A stretch of DNA of 59,810 bases from a virus. The notes beneath the pieces are model-generated. The model was not told the DNA's origin, did no database searches, and worked only from the letters and a program-made list of their open reading frames with translations. The DNA lies in IMG/VR virus record IMGVR_UViG_3300035182_000400, positions 1-59,810 of that record, one strand, 5' to 3'. Shown here in pieces: positions 7,025 to 15,300 of this stretch. Numbering within the stretch: the stretch's first letter is position 1; each line of letters starts with the position of its first letter. The translations under genes and the position numbers were made by a program.

Positions 7025-8707
7025 TTACAAGAATCTAAAGTTGAATCCTTCCGTAAGTTTCTTAGCAGCTACAGATGTTAACCAAAGACTCATAGCTTGG
7101 TCATCATGCTCACCAACTCCTTCAAGTCCTTTATCTGTCCAAGTCACTGAAGAAAGTTCTAATGCTAAAGAATCTCCTATGTCCTTTGACTCTTGATTGC
7201 CTCTTGGACATCTTATTTTACCTCGTTCATAAAGTATTGCTAGTCCTGGTAAACCTGCCTTTAAATCGTATTTGTTCTTGCCTGTGGTATGACCCTGAAC
7301 TGGTAGTCCAGCTTTCTCAGATTCTTGAACAAATATTTGCTGAAATACGTTATCCTCCATAACCATTATATCAGGTTGAAAGGATTGATTTATACCCTTT
7401 AGAACTGCTAATTGTTCAGCGAATGTTTTGCCTTTAAATCTGGTAATATTCATAAGCCATATGTTATCATTCTCATCTATACCAGCCGTTATAATTACGG
7501 TATAATCGGCACCAACCGAACTAGATATTGAGAAATCGACACCTACAACTACTCTATCAAAAGTTCTCTTGAAGGCACTTCTGCTTCTAACAAAAGTGTA
7601 GTCTTCCATTCTAACATAAGATAGTTCAATTATGCTTTGAGGGAAAATAGTTGACTCATTGGTAACAGGTCTACATAAATTCTCTCTTGAGAAAATCATG
7701 TTTCCTTGAGTTTCTTTCTTGTCCATTAACCCTTCAAAACCCCAACGCTCACGCCATAAGATTCTACCATCAGGAAATATTGCAGGATACTCTCGGACAT
7801 GCCAATTTTGCTTTGTCTTCAAATCTCCATATAAATCGTTCGAGTGAAAAGGTGTTCCAACTACCCCAACCTGACCGTCAGGAACAATCATGTTCATAAT
7901 TACGGCATGGAAATAATCTATTGATTTCTTTCTTTGTACTGACGAATAAATTACGTTATCCTTCAATCCATCATCAATCATAATGTAACCTGGGTGAGCA
8001 CCACGAACTGACGACCCAAAACCTTTAGTTGTTACCCTAGCTCCATTCTTGGCTACGATGTCTGTTTTAGCCCAACCATCACCACGACCTGGAAATAATT
8101 TATCTCTCAGTTCATCATTTTCTTCGATAGTTGATTTTAGAATATCTAAAAGGTCAACTGCTTGTTGTTGAGAAAACGAAAACAAATAACCTCTCTTTGA
8201 TAACGCTAAATCTTTTCTTGGACGTCCGAAACCAACGACAGGCTGATAACGGTACATCTTCCAAGCAAAATAAGCATTAGCAAAGAAATATGATTTTCCG
8301 TGGTCACGTGCTGCAATTACATTAAACTTATTATGTCTTTGAGCAATGTCTCCCCATTCCAAGTGATGCCAATTTAAGTCGAAATTTGGCATCTTCGACA
8401 GTATGAAGTAAGTTAGATTTTCAATACATAAAGTTTCTTCTATTGTAGAAGTCAAGTGGTCCATGTAACCTAACTTAGCATCAATAGCATTTTTCTTCCC
8501 ATAAAGAACACCGTATGTTTCTTCGATTATGATTTTGTAAATTTCGTCTACATCACTTTCATAACCTCCCATGAGTTCCTTCAATCCTGTGTCATCAAGA
8601 TTTGTTATGACCTCATCGAGAATACGATATGCCTCATCCATCTTTTCAATAGACAAGGCATTGCCAAACTTCCCTAGAATCGAATAATCTTCATCTTCTA
8701 AGAACAT
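7025..8707 (-). CDS. terL: Terminase large subunit
   Basis: Two-domain packaging motor. The ATPase domain has a Walker-A-like AARDHGKS (residues 132-139), Walker B IMIDD (242-246) and the coupling motif VGTPF (283-287). The RNase H-like nuclease domain supplies the acidic triad VGVDFS (D391), VMEDN (E451-D452) and GEHDDQA (D535-D536). The length of 560 residues is normal. The protein cuts concatemeric DNA and pumps it into the prohead through the portal; the portal gene is not in this window. It starts 4 nt after the preceding gene, a candidate small subunit. Confidence 0.93.
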   Translation of the reverse strand: MFLEDEDYSILGKFGNALSIEKMDEAYRILDEVITNLDDTGLKELMGGYESDVDEIYKIIIEETYGVLYGKKNAIDAKLGYMDHLTSTIEETLCIENLTYFILSKMPNFDLNWHHLEWGDIAQRHNKFNVIAARDHGKSYFFANAYFAWKMYRYQPVVGFGRPRKDLALSKRGYLFSFSQQQAVDLLDILKSTIEENDELRDKLFPGRGDGWAKTDIVAKNGARVTTKGFGSSVRGAHPGYIMIDDGLKDNVIYSSVQRKKSIDYFHAVIMNMIVPDGQVGVVGTPFHSNDLYGDLKTKQNWHVREYPAIFPDGRILWRERWGFEGLMDKKETQGNMIFSRENLCRPVTNESTIFPQSIIELSYVRMEDYTFVRSRSAFKRTFDRVVVGVDFSISSSVGADYTVIITAGIDENDNIWLMNITRFKGKTFAEQLAVLKGINQSFQPDIMVMEDNVFQQIFVQESEKAGLPVQGHTTGKNKYDLKAGLPGLAILYERGKIRCPRGNQESKDIGDSLALELSSVTWTDKGLEGVGEHDDQAMSLWLTSVAAKKLTEGFNFRFL

Positions 8708-8711
8708 ATCA

Positions 8712-9329
8712 TCAGAATGTTACTTTCAAACTCTTTTTCAAGGCTTCTATTTTCTTTGAATCAATTGACCCTTTAGAACTAATCTGAAGTGAAATCAATT
8801 GACCTAAGGCAAAATCCAATGTTCTTTGAATCTCTACTTTTCTATTATCAATGATTTTTTGTTTATCAACGATAATTTTTAACGATTCTCTTTTGCCTTC
8901 ATTCCAAGATACAAAACCGAACATATCTAAAGTAGAAATAACTTCATTGAATTTCGTCCAAGATAGGCTTGTAGCTTTCTTCAAAGAAGATAATCTAACA
9001 AATCCTTTGTCAAAACCTTCTCCAAATCTACCCATAAACTCCATAGCTAAAGATTCAGCACGTTGTTTATGTCGGTCATCATCTAGGAATGATTCAACCT
9101 CCTCTTCTCTTTGTCGACCAACTCTACTTCCAACTATCAAATCCATCTCATCTTTCGATAATACAATTAATGTACAATCTTTTTGAGATTTCATATATTT
9201 AGTGATTCGGTCAACCTCTTCTGTTTGTCCTAAGAACAAGAACTTTTGCTTAACCTCTTTTACAATTGGAGTTTTGTCCTCCTGAATCGTTTCCATCGTT
9301 GTCGTTTCTTCGACAGTTGAATCTTCCAT
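8712..9329 (-). CDS. Candidate small terminase or DNA-binding protein
   Basis: 205 residues ending 4 nt before terL. An acidic, Thr/Glu-rich N-terminus (1-28) is followed by a central charged region and, near 112-155, a winged-helix-like pattern (LSSLKKATSLSWTKFNEVIS, then LDMFGFVSWNEGK). The C-terminus is helical and could oligomerise. Position and a DNA-binding-like fold fit a small terminase, but no family signature is recognised. The 382-residue HTH protein at 22131-23279 is a rival candidate. Confidence 0.45.
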   Translation of the reverse strand: MEDSTVEETTTMETIQEDKTPIVKEVKQKFLFLGQTEEVDRITKYMKSQKDCTLIVLSKDEMDLIVGSRVGRQREEEVESFLDDDRHKQRAESLAMEFMGRFGEGFDKGFVRLSSLKKATSLSWTKFNEVISTLDMFGFVSWNEGKRESLKIIVDKQKIIDNRKVEIQRTLDFALGQLISLQISSKGSIDSKKIEALKKSLKVTF

Positions 9330-9333
9330 ACAA

Positions 9334-9960
9334 TTAGAATTGAAATTTTAAACGTGATTTTTTACTTTCGATATTAACTTTGGAGGCACTTCCAGCACTT
9401 CTAAGTCTGTTTGTAAAATACCTGAACAGTTCCGTGGTAGCTAATACGTCATTCATAGCTTTATGTGCATCATTTAATTTGATTCCTGCTTCTTCACAAA
9501 CTTTACCTAGTTTCAAGCTGGGAGCATCTGGATACGCTTGTTTTGCTAAAGCCATTGTACAAATAGTCGTATCGCCAACTGAAGAAAACAAATCCTTCTT
9601 GCAAGACTCAAATAAGTAGAATAAGAATCTCATATCAAATTGAACATTATGTCCTATCATAACAGGTCTATTCTCAGGTCTGTTATTAGGCATAGATTTC
9701 TTTAGATACTTAGACAAAATATCCACAGCTTCTTTTTTGTCTACTCCCTTATTGATATCAGTCATTTTCAAGCCAGTTATATCTAATGCTTCTTTGGTTA
9801 TAACTAAATCGTCATAAGGCTTGATGAAAGTCTCAAATCGGTCTATCTCTTTCAAAGTTGTAGCATCGATAGTCAACAAGGCAATCTGAGTAATCGGATT
9901 TTCTTGTTCATTGAATCCTCCTGTTTCGACATCAAATATGATATAATTAGCTTTCTTCAT
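9334..9960 (-). CDS. dnaQ: DnaQ-like 3'-5' exonuclease
   Basis: DEDDh exonuclease: FDVETGG gives D10 and E12, HNVQFDM gives D109, and NDAHKAMND gives H166 and D171. All four catalytic positions are present in the right order over 208 residues. Such proteins proofread for DNA polymerase III or trim nucleic acids. Because the phage encodes a DnaE-type polymerase without an obvious built-in exonuclease, this is the natural proofreading candidate, although it lies 28 kb away. Starts within the previous gene by an ATGA overlap. Confidence 0.88.
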   Translation of the reverse strand: MKKANYIIFDVETGGFNEQENPITQIALLTIDATTLKEIDRFETFIKPYDDLVITKEALDITGLKMTDINKGVDKKEAVDILSKYLKKSMPNNRPENRPVMIGHNVQFDMRFLFYLFESCKKDLFSSVGDTTICTMALAKQAYPDAPSLKLGKVCEEAGIKLNDAHKAMNDVLATTELFRYFTNRLRSAGSASKVNIESKKSRLKFQF

Positions 9961-10199
9961 GCTCTGCCTTTATTCTTAATAAGTTTGATTAACTCAATCT
10001 TATCTTTTGCGGAATACTTCTTAAATGTCGAACGTGAAAATGAACTAATGTTTTTGCCTTCATTGTGATAGACTTTAACATATTTGGTTCCATCGTATTT
10101 TTCGTCTTGTATTTCCATTACGATTTCACCTACCACTAAAGGATTAGGCAGATGATTATTCGGTGTGTCTACGCTAGTTACTTCAAGAAATTTAGCCAT
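9957..10199 (-). CDS. Hypothetical protein (80 aa)
   Basis: Its stop overlaps the exonuclease start (ATGA). The first half looks beta-rich (VVGEIVMEI, KYVKVYH), the end is basic (KLIKNKGRA). It may be a small nucleic-acid-binding or adaptor protein, but there is no recognised motif. Confidence 0.6.
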   Translation of the reverse strand: MAKFLEVTSVDTPNNHLPNPLVVGEIVMEIQDEKYDGTKYVKVYHNEGKNISSFSRSTFKKYSAKDKIELIKLIKNKGRA

Positions 10200-10214
10200 T
10201 TTATTTTTAGTTAA

Positions 10215-10724
10215 CTATGCTAACTCCTGCTTTAGCATGATGATATACTTACCTTTGGTAGATATATTAGCTAAACTATCAACCGATTTTCTGTAAGACT
10301 TGTCATTCATCTTCAGAATACCTAACTCATAATGTTGCCATTTATTCTCGGAAATCATATGAACATAAGTATCTGCAAGTTTCTGAGTAGACATTACTTC
10401 ACTTACTACAAATCTCTTATGTACAGAATGACGATAATTAGGCAAATTATCAGGCTTTATTTCGTAGTAAGGATAACCAGAATTTGAGGATATTTCACCG
10501 TCACTCCATTTCTGTTCCATATAATAACGAACCCTTGAACCTATCAAAACTTCTCCATTCTGGTTCATCATATCTTGAGTGCTTCCTGAAAATAGAACCT
10601 GTCTTACTTTTGCCTTATTTATTAAAGTAAGCTGTTGTTGATATTTCTTCTTATCATCAAACAATAATACCGAATAAAGGAATCCATCCCTTTTGTTTGT
10701 CTCAATGTAGTTCAAATTGCTCAT
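10215..10724 (-). CDS. Hypothetical protein (169 aa)
   Basis: ATG at 10724, two bases after the stop of the upstream gene. Soluble, Tyr- and Lys-rich, mixed alpha/beta composition with no transmembrane segment or cysteine pattern. The gene that follows starts 15 nt after its TAG, behind an A-rich leader typical of this genome. Function unknown. Confidence 0.6.
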   Translation of the reverse strand: MSNLNYIETNKRDGFLYSVLLFDDKKKYQQQLTLINKAKVRQVLFSGSTQDMMNQNGEVLIGSRVRYYMEQKWSDGEISSNSGYPYYEIKPDNLPNYRHSVHKRFVVSEVMSTQKLADTYVHMISENKWQHYELGILKMNDKSYRKSVDSLANISTKGKYIIMLKQELA

Positions 10725-10725
10725 A

Positions 10726-10935
10726 CTAATCTATTTTTAAGATACAAGATGGATGTAGAACTAAACAAGTTCCATCCTCTTTTCTTATTAAATAGTTGTC
10801 ATTTGATACAACGTCACCATTATGAACTATGCTAACTAAAATTTTATCTACAACCTCTCCACTTGATTCCTTAGAATTTTCGACATTATCTGTGCCAACT
10901 TCTGTATATCTCACAAATACTTTTCTTCCTATCAT
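10726..10935 (-). CDS. Hypothetical protein (69 aa)
   Basis: Small beta-rich protein with a GRKVFVRY start and a SSGEVVDKI turn, of a size and pattern seen in SH3-like barrels. It precedes the 169-residue gene by one base. A terminator lies just upstream (10954-10982), so it begins a transcript or is reached by readthrough. Function unknown. Confidence 0.55.
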   Translation of the reverse strand: MIGRKVFVRYTEVGTDNVENSKESSGEVVDKILVSIVHNGDVVSNDNYLIRKEDGTCLVLHPSCILKID

Positions 10936-10953
10936 AACTCAATTATTTAAAAT

Positions 10954-10982
10954 AAAAAACCCTCTACTTTTTAGCAGAGGGT
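10954..10982 (-). terminator. Rho-independent terminator
   Basis: Minus-strand stem ACCCTCT (10982-10976) pairs with AGAGGGT (10965-10959) over an 10-nt loop, followed by TTTTTT at 10959-10954. It lies downstream of the 65-residue gene. Confidence 0.8.
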
Positions 10983-11004
10983 CATTCTTATGAAAGATTG
11001 AGAA

Positions 11005-11202
11005 TTAATCCCAACCAGTTCCTTTTTTGGCGTCTTTGTTCTTCAACGCTTCTTTTACTTTCACTTCTCCCATTACAGCAGACATTTTAGTTCCGTCAGA
11101 ACCCATTCCACTTGCGAAATAACGATTTCCATTCTTGTTGATAACGACATCTTTCATTACCTCTTTTACTTTCAACTTTACGTTGTAACCTTCGATAGCC
11201 AT
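11005..11202 (-). CDS. Hypothetical basic protein (65 aa)
   Basis: Lys-rich small protein with alternating Val/Lys stretches (VKLKVKEV, EVKVKEALK) that suggest a beta-hairpin. No motif. It is followed directly by a strong terminator. The upstream gap (11203-11256) holds a plus-strand AAACTTTG, a variant of the junction word seen elsewhere. Confidence 0.55.
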   Translation of the reverse strand: MAIEGYNVKLKVKEVMKDVVINKNGNRYFASGMGSDGTKMSAVMGEVKVKEALKNKDAKKGTGWD

Positions 11203-11256
11203 AACTATTTGTTTTTATTTGATTACTGATTAATAGACTTTAATAAACTTTGTAAA

Positions 11257-11703
11257 TTAATTTGGAGACATCATCTGTGTAGATGGGCTCTCTAATTCAA
11301 GATTAGAACTCAAGAAATCATACAAGATTGGAGAATTTTTCTTTAATTGAATCATCTCATCCTCAGCAGTTTTCATAGCTTCTTGACGCTTATTATTTAT
11401 CAACTCTTCTTGTTCCTTTTGCGTGTTGATAATTTGAGCCTGAGAAAGAAGTCCTTCTGCGATATCAAGTTTGTAACTCAACGTATTCAAAGTGTCGTGT
11501 TGATGAATATCAATCATTACACTCACTCTTTCATTTACAGATGGGTCAGTCATTCTTACTTGAGCAACTAGAGCATTTTCAATTTCTCCTCTTCCAAAGC
11601 CATAACTTCTTGTTCCTACTTTCTGAACGTTCAATCCGTTAACCTTCAGGTCAGTGATTCTCTTGAGAATACTTTCTTTTGTAATATTGTTTTTCTCTTC
11701 CAT
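11257..11703 (-). CDS. Hypothetical protein (148 aa), coiled-coil C-half
   Basis: The N-terminal half is compact with GFGRGEIENA and a VMIDIHQHD strand; from about residue 85 to 125 a Glu/Gln/Lys-rich helix is likely to be a coiled coil. The end is Ser/Pro-rich. No enzyme signature. It is co-transcribed after dUTPase with a 32-nt gap. Confidence 0.55.
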   Translation of the reverse strand: MEEKNNITKESILKRITDLKVNGLNVQKVGTRSYGFGRGEIENALVAQVRMTDPSVNERVSVMIDIHQHDTLNTLSYKLDIAEGLLSQAQIINTQKEQEELINNKRQEAMKTAEDEMIQLKKNSPILYDFLSSNLELESPSTQMMSPN

Positions 11704-11735
11704 TTTTAGAATTTTATAACGATAGTAACTATGTT

Positions 11736-12158
11736 CTATTTACCAGTAGAACCAAAACCACCTTCACCTCTGTCAGATTCATTTAGAACTTCTGATTCAA
11801 TGAAGTCTGGAAGAGCAATAGGCACTATAAGAAGTTGAGCGACTCTTTCACCTACAGAATAATGTTCTTCGTTTTCGTCACGAAACATAAATCTAGCTTT
11901 GATCTCACCACGGTACTCAGAATCAATTACACCTACAGAATTTTTCAACATCATCTGCTTATTCGTTACAGAACTTCTTGGGAATAACAGCCCAACATAT
12001 CCTTTCGGTATTTCAACTGCAATACCTGTTCCATACTCGATGAATAAATCACCTTCGATTCTTTTTGAAGTAGCTACAAGGTCAACCCCAGCATCTGTCT
12101 TGTTTGCTCTCTTAGGCATAACTGCTTCAGGCAGTAACCTTTTAACTATTATTTCCAT
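11736..12158 (-). CDS. dut: dUTPase
   Basis: All five trimeric dUTPase motifs are visible: DAGVDL (22-27), RSS (61-63), GVIDSEYRGEI (76-86), RVAQLL (105-110) and the P-loop-like RGEGGFGSTG (130-139). The length of 140 residues is typical. It hydrolyses dUTP to dUMP and pyrophosphate, keeping uracil out of phage DNA and supplying dUMP to the thymidylate-synthase-family protein encoded at 41131-42321. Confidence 0.95.
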   Translation of the reverse strand: MEIIVKRLLPEAVMPKRANKTDAGVDLVATSKRIEGDLFIEYGTGIAVEIPKGYVGLLFPRSSVTNKQMMLKNSVGVIDSEYRGEIKARFMFRDENEEHYSVGERVAQLLIVPIALPDFIESEVLNESDRGEGGFGSTGK

Positions 12159-12168
12159 ATTTATTTAT

Positions 12169-12420
12169 TTACAAAAGTGTAATATGTTCGATGTCTTCTA
12201 ATCTGATAAGAAGTTCTTCAAATCTATCATTCCGAAATTGTTCATCGAAATATGTAAATCTGTAAGTCTTCAAATATTGAAGGTCATCAAGATTCTTATT
12301 AAAGTAGATACGATATACTAATTTTTGTAAATCATCATCATACTCATCTAACTTCTCAATATCTCCGATTTTAAATACATCTATGATTTTTCCATCAAAC
12401 TCCAAAAGTGTCTTTGCCAT
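12169..12420 (-). CDS. Hypothetical acidic protein (83 aa)
   Basis: Asp/Glu- and Tyr-rich protein with no recognised motif. Its first 26 nt overlap the end of the preceding gene in another frame; both frames use ATG starts and ordinary junction spacing downstream, so I keep both. It ends 11 nt before dut begins. Confidence 0.5.
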   Translation of the reverse strand: MAKTLLEFDGKIIDVFKIGDIEKLDEYDDDLQKLVYRIYFNKNLDDLQYLKTYRFTYFDEQFRNDRFEELLIRLEDIEHITLL

Positions 12421-12667
12421 GATTTCCGTTATGTTTTATTTCTTCGTTTGTATGACCGAATTGATTATCATGATTCTTATTGAACTTGTCATTCTCTTTC
12501 TTCTTTTCCTGATTTTTAATAATCTTGCTTGCGGCTTTTTGTTTTGGCTCTGGTTTCATATTCTTGTTCTGAGTTATCAAATAATTGAATTCAAACTTAG
12601 CTAGTTTTCTTTGTTTAGGATTTAAATATTTCCCACTAATCAATAAATTTAAGTTTTCTACTCCCAT
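12395..12667 (-). CDS. Hypothetical basic protein (90 aa)
   Basis: Lys/Asn-rich with a probably disordered C-terminal half (NHDNQFGHTNEE-type composition). The start overlaps the previous gene by 10 nt and the end overlaps the next by 26 nt, a chain of staggered small genes. No known domain. Confidence 0.45.
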   Translation of the reverse strand: MGVENLNLLISGKYLNPKQRKLAKFEFNYLITQNKNMKPEPKQKAASKIIKNQEKKKENDKFNKNHDNQFGHTNEEIKHNGNHGKDTFGV

Positions 12668-13305
12668 GCTTTGGAAATTTTAATTATCGATGATTCTTTT
12701 GGTTGACTTTTACTCCACTCTATTTCATACTCAAACTTGTAGCCGCCAGAAGATTTCTTAGAACCGATTAGACATTGTAATATTTCTGTTTGAGAACAAT
12801 CTAAAACTGAAGAAGCAACTTCTAAACATGAAAATGAATATACAAAAAGAGCATCACTTCTCATATTAGGAATCATTGCAATTAATTCTCGGTGACGCTT
12901 TTCTTGTTCAGGTGTTTTCTCTTTGTTTAACGTTAGATTTGTAAGCTGAATTTCTAATCCTTCTAATTCAAAAGTATCTCTGTAAGCTATAATCTCTTCT
13001 TTCTTATTGTAGAAATTTTTGATTATGTTGAAAGTTTGTTTAATGTATTCAAATTCATACAGAACTCCTTGCTGCTTTTGAGATTTGATTTCTAGGAACT
13101 CCTCTGAAGAAATGAATCTAAGCAACTTGAACATATAGATTTCGATGTAACGCATATCAGGCATAGTTCCTTGATTTGTCGCTAGGTCAAGATTTTTAAT
13201 CTCAAGTTCTTGAATTCTATTTTCCAATTGAAAATTCTTATTCTCCAGAAAACCTTTCTCAATCTCTAGTTCTTCAATTTTGAGTTTGTATTTTCCAGCG
13301 AACAT
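12658..13305 (-). CDS. Hypothetical coiled-coil protein (215 aa)
   Basis: Residues about 7-40 are a heptad-like coiled coil (KIEELEIEKGFLENKNFQLE). The rest is helical with scattered aromatics and a short GGYKFEYEIEW strand region near the end. Starts on the last base of the preceding stop. May be an oligomeric adaptor; no function is recognised. Confidence 0.55.
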   Translation of the reverse strand: MFAGKYKLKIEELEIEKGFLENKNFQLENRIQELEIKNLDLATNQGTMPDMRYIEIYMFKLLRFISSEEFLEIKSQKQQGVLYEFEYIKQTFNIIKNFYNKKEEIIAYRDTFELEGLEIQLTNLTLNKEKTPEQEKRHRELIAMIPNMRSDALFVYSFSCLEVASSVLDCSQTEILQCLIGSKKSSGGYKFEYEIEWSKSQPKESSIIKISKAWE

Positions 13306-13514
13306 TATTCTACGATTAGATTGTATCTAGACATTTCACAAGCTATCTTTAAGTCTTGCAATGTGTCTTCTGATTTTACAGTGAAGCAAAAGAATTTTTC
13401 TCCAACCTTAGTTTTGGATGTTGATATATTCTTTAAATCAAACTTCTTTAGGAAATTCTTATGCTCTGCTGTTTGAGTGAATGAAGTTTCTAACTTCGCT
13501 CTAATCTTGCTCAT
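13305..13514 (-). CDS. Hypothetical protein (69 aa)
   Basis: Small Lys/Ser/Thr-rich protein overlapping the macro-domain gene by 14 nt and the following gene by one base. No motif is visible. Confidence 0.45.
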   Translation of the reverse strand: MSKIRAKLETSFTQTAEHKNFLKKFDLKNISTSKTKVGEKFFCFTVKSEDTLQDLKIACEMSRYNLIVE

Positions 13515-13962
13515 AAATTACTACGGTTATATATAAGTCGTTAAACTCTGTATTAATCATCTTCTCTACTTCTGACCAATCTCCACCTCCAATTCCGCAT
13601 CCTATTAACGGAATACCAATATGTAAATCTGGAAATTTTTCTCTTATTCTGAATAGAACCGATTCTAAATGTACAAGTTTGAAATCTGGTCCAGGCTTAT
13701 ACTGAGTGTAGGCATTCATAACTTTTAAGTTCGCACCCGACTTTGTCTTAACATCCACTACGGTGTAAGAACCTAATTTATGAACATCCCCTCTTTTTGT
13801 TAGAGCATCGATTTTCTTTGCCTCTGGCCATCTTCGACCAATAGGATAAGCTATTCCAGCAGCCATCGTTGCAAAGCAATTACAACCATGTACTATCATA
13901 TCGAACTCTCCATCGTCTGCTAACTTTATCAAGTCACCTTTTACGTAATCTATACTTTCCAT
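13501..13962 (-). CDS. Macro domain protein (ADP-ribose-binding/hydrolase)
   Basis: A single macro domain of 153 residues. The ADP-ribose-binding elements are clear: VKGDLI (7-12), VHGCNCFATMAAGIA (24-38) and the pyrophosphate loop PLIGCGIGGGDW (118-129). Family members bind or hydrolyse ADP-ribose derivatives such as ADP-ribose-1''-phosphate or ADP-ribosylated targets. In a phage this could reverse host ADP-ribosylation or remove NAD-derived signals. It lies immediately before the tRNA gene, which may be chance. Domain identity is confident, substrate is inference. Confidence 0.88.
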   Translation of the reverse strand: MESIDYVKGDLIKLADDGEFDMIVHGCNCFATMAAGIAYPIGRRWPEAKKIDALTKRGDVHKLGSYTVVDVKTKSGANLKVMNAYTQYKPGPDFKLVHLESVLFRIREKFPDLHIGIPLIGCGIGGGDWSEVEKMINTEFNDLYITVVIYEQD

Positions 13963-13976
13963 AATTCAAATTTTTG

Positions 13977-14050
13977 TACTGTCGACAGGACTCGAACCTG
14001 CGCACATGGATTAGTCTCCACAGCTCTAGCCAACTGAGCTTTACGACAGC
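13977..14050 (-). tRNA. tRNA gene with non-canonical anticodon arm
   Basis: The acceptor stem GCTGTCG (14050-14044) pairs with CGACAGT (one G-T wobble), leaving A as discriminator; CCA is not encoded. The D arm AGCTC...GAGCT with TTGG loop and the T arm GCAGG-TTCGAGT-CCTGT are standard. The anticodon arm is not: stem GTGG/CCAT closes an 8-nt loop, AGACTAAT, or, with one more pair, a 6-nt loop. U33 is absent. The identity is therefore unclear; central triplets are ACT or CTA (an amber-reading anticodon). The 5' junction also has an extra base. Confidence 0.75.
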
Positions 14051-14064
14051 GCCAATCGACCTTT

Positions 14065-14490
14065 CTAGTCGGTTATTCGTTTACCTAACACCATATCATT
14101 GACACAGCCTATGTAGGGAACATCTATTACAAGCGCAATCCAATATCGGTATATTTGTGGTTCGCCATCTCCTGCTAATCCGTATCCTGTTTCATTTAAA
14201 TCTACAACATGATAAGAAATATTATCGACAATTACTTGAGTTCCGATACTGAACGAAGTATTGGTAATACTTACACATTCTACATTACAACAGTTTCCAT
14301 CTCCTTGGTAGAATCCCTCTGTCCACGTAGTGTCTGTTCCTTGGATATCTACAATGATACCTTGTTCCTGAATGACCCAATCACCGTTTAACTCGGTTCC
14401 AGTTTTCTGCGTCTGTGAGACGACTTCTTTTTTACACGATGTTAAGAACAGCAGTCCTATAATCATCAACAATCCTAATACACTTTTCAT
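14065..14490 (-). CDS. Putative lipoprotein (141 aa)
   Basis: The N-terminus has a Lys, a hydrophobic core (LLMIIGLLFL) and the lipobox LTSC (cysteine at about residue 19), followed by KKE, a pattern very common in Bacteroidota lipoproteins. The mature part has several cysteines (GNCCNVEC, near residue 67-72) and a beta-rich composition. It would sit in the cell envelope and could block superinfection or alter the surface; both are guesses. Next to another exported protein. Confidence 0.75.
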   Translation of the reverse strand: MKSVLGLLMIIGLLFLTSCKKEVVSQTQKTGTELNGDWVIQEQGIIVDIQGTDTTWTEGFYQGDGNCCNVECVSITNTSFSIGTQVIVDNISYHVVDLNETGYGLAGDGEPQIYRYWIALVIDVPYIGCVNDMVLGKRITD

Positions 14491-14521
14491 CTTAATTTGT
14501 TTTTAAAGATTAACTTTGTAA

Positions 14522-14905
14522 TTAATTTACTCTACAGACTTCACCCTCGTAAGTCTTACTATCGACCTTATTAATAATTGTCATACAGCCATCGGTGTAA
14601 TCCCAATATATAACTCCTCTGCTTTTTCCTTTACACCAAACCGAACCGAAATACATACCTTCGCTCATATAGATACCGTAAACATCACATGTTACGTCTC
14701 CAACTATCAGTTGTCCTTGTGCTTCATTATTTGATTCTTTGTACCAGAAACTAATATTTTCTCCTTTGAAATTGTAGATATTAGCATTCATATCTTCTAC
14801 TTTGTATTCTGAAGCAGAGGCAATCATATCCTTTTCGTCTGAATCATATTGTGCAGATACACTTGAAGCTACAAACAAACACACTAAAAACATTAACTTT
14901 TTCAT
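14522..14905 (-). CDS. Putative secreted protein (127 aa)
   Basis: Typical signal peptide, MKKLMFLVCLFVASS then VSAQ, with likely cleavage before Gln19. The mature domain is beta-rich and acidic with cysteines in VTCDV, VWCKG and EVCRVN contexts that could form disulphides in the periplasm. No homologous family is recognised. It is paired with the neighbouring lipoprotein gene (31 nt apart). Confidence 0.75.
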   Translation of the reverse strand: MKKLMFLVCLFVASSVSAQYDSDEKDMIASASEYKVEDMNANIYNFKGENISFWYKESNNEAQGQLIVGDVTCDVYGIYMSEGMYFGSVWCKGKSRGVIYWDYTDGCMTIINKVDSKTYEGEVCRVN

Positions 14906-14964
14906 AATTTTACCATTTAAGTATGATACTAAGTAATAACTAATATTTTGAATAACAAAATTTG

Positions 14965-15300
14965 TTACAATTTATTTTGTGTTATCTCGAAAGGAACTAT
15001 CTTGATATACTTATATTCCAATAAACTTAGTATTGATTTATGAGTGTAATATTCCTCCATTTTACTGTAAGTAATGACTTGACCTTTGGCAAACCATAGA
15101 CAAGGTCTGAGAATCTCGATACTGTTCTGTTGAGTATATTCAATCTTAGGCTTATTTAAATAAATCTCCATCATAGAATCCAGAAACACTCTTCTAAGTC
15201 TTGGAAAGTCATTTCTGAACCTCGTCAAACTCCATTTAACCATATGTTGTTTAGCATGACGGTCTATAATTTCTTCAAATACTTCGATTTCTTTTTTCAT
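14965..15300 (-). CDS. Hypothetical protein (111 aa)
   Basis: I use ATG at 15300, which overlaps the preceding stop as ATGA; an upstream TTG at 15306 is less likely. The first 60 residues are basic and helical (RHAKQHMVKWSLTRFR), the rest mixed. It might contact DNA with its glycosylase neighbour, but there is no known motif. Confidence 0.55.
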   Translation of the reverse strand: MKKEIEVFEEIIDRHAKQHMVKWSLTRFRNDFPRLRRVFLDSMMEIYLNKPKIEYTQQNSIEILRPCLWFAKGQVITYSKMEEYYTHKSILSLLEYKYIKIVPFEITQNKL

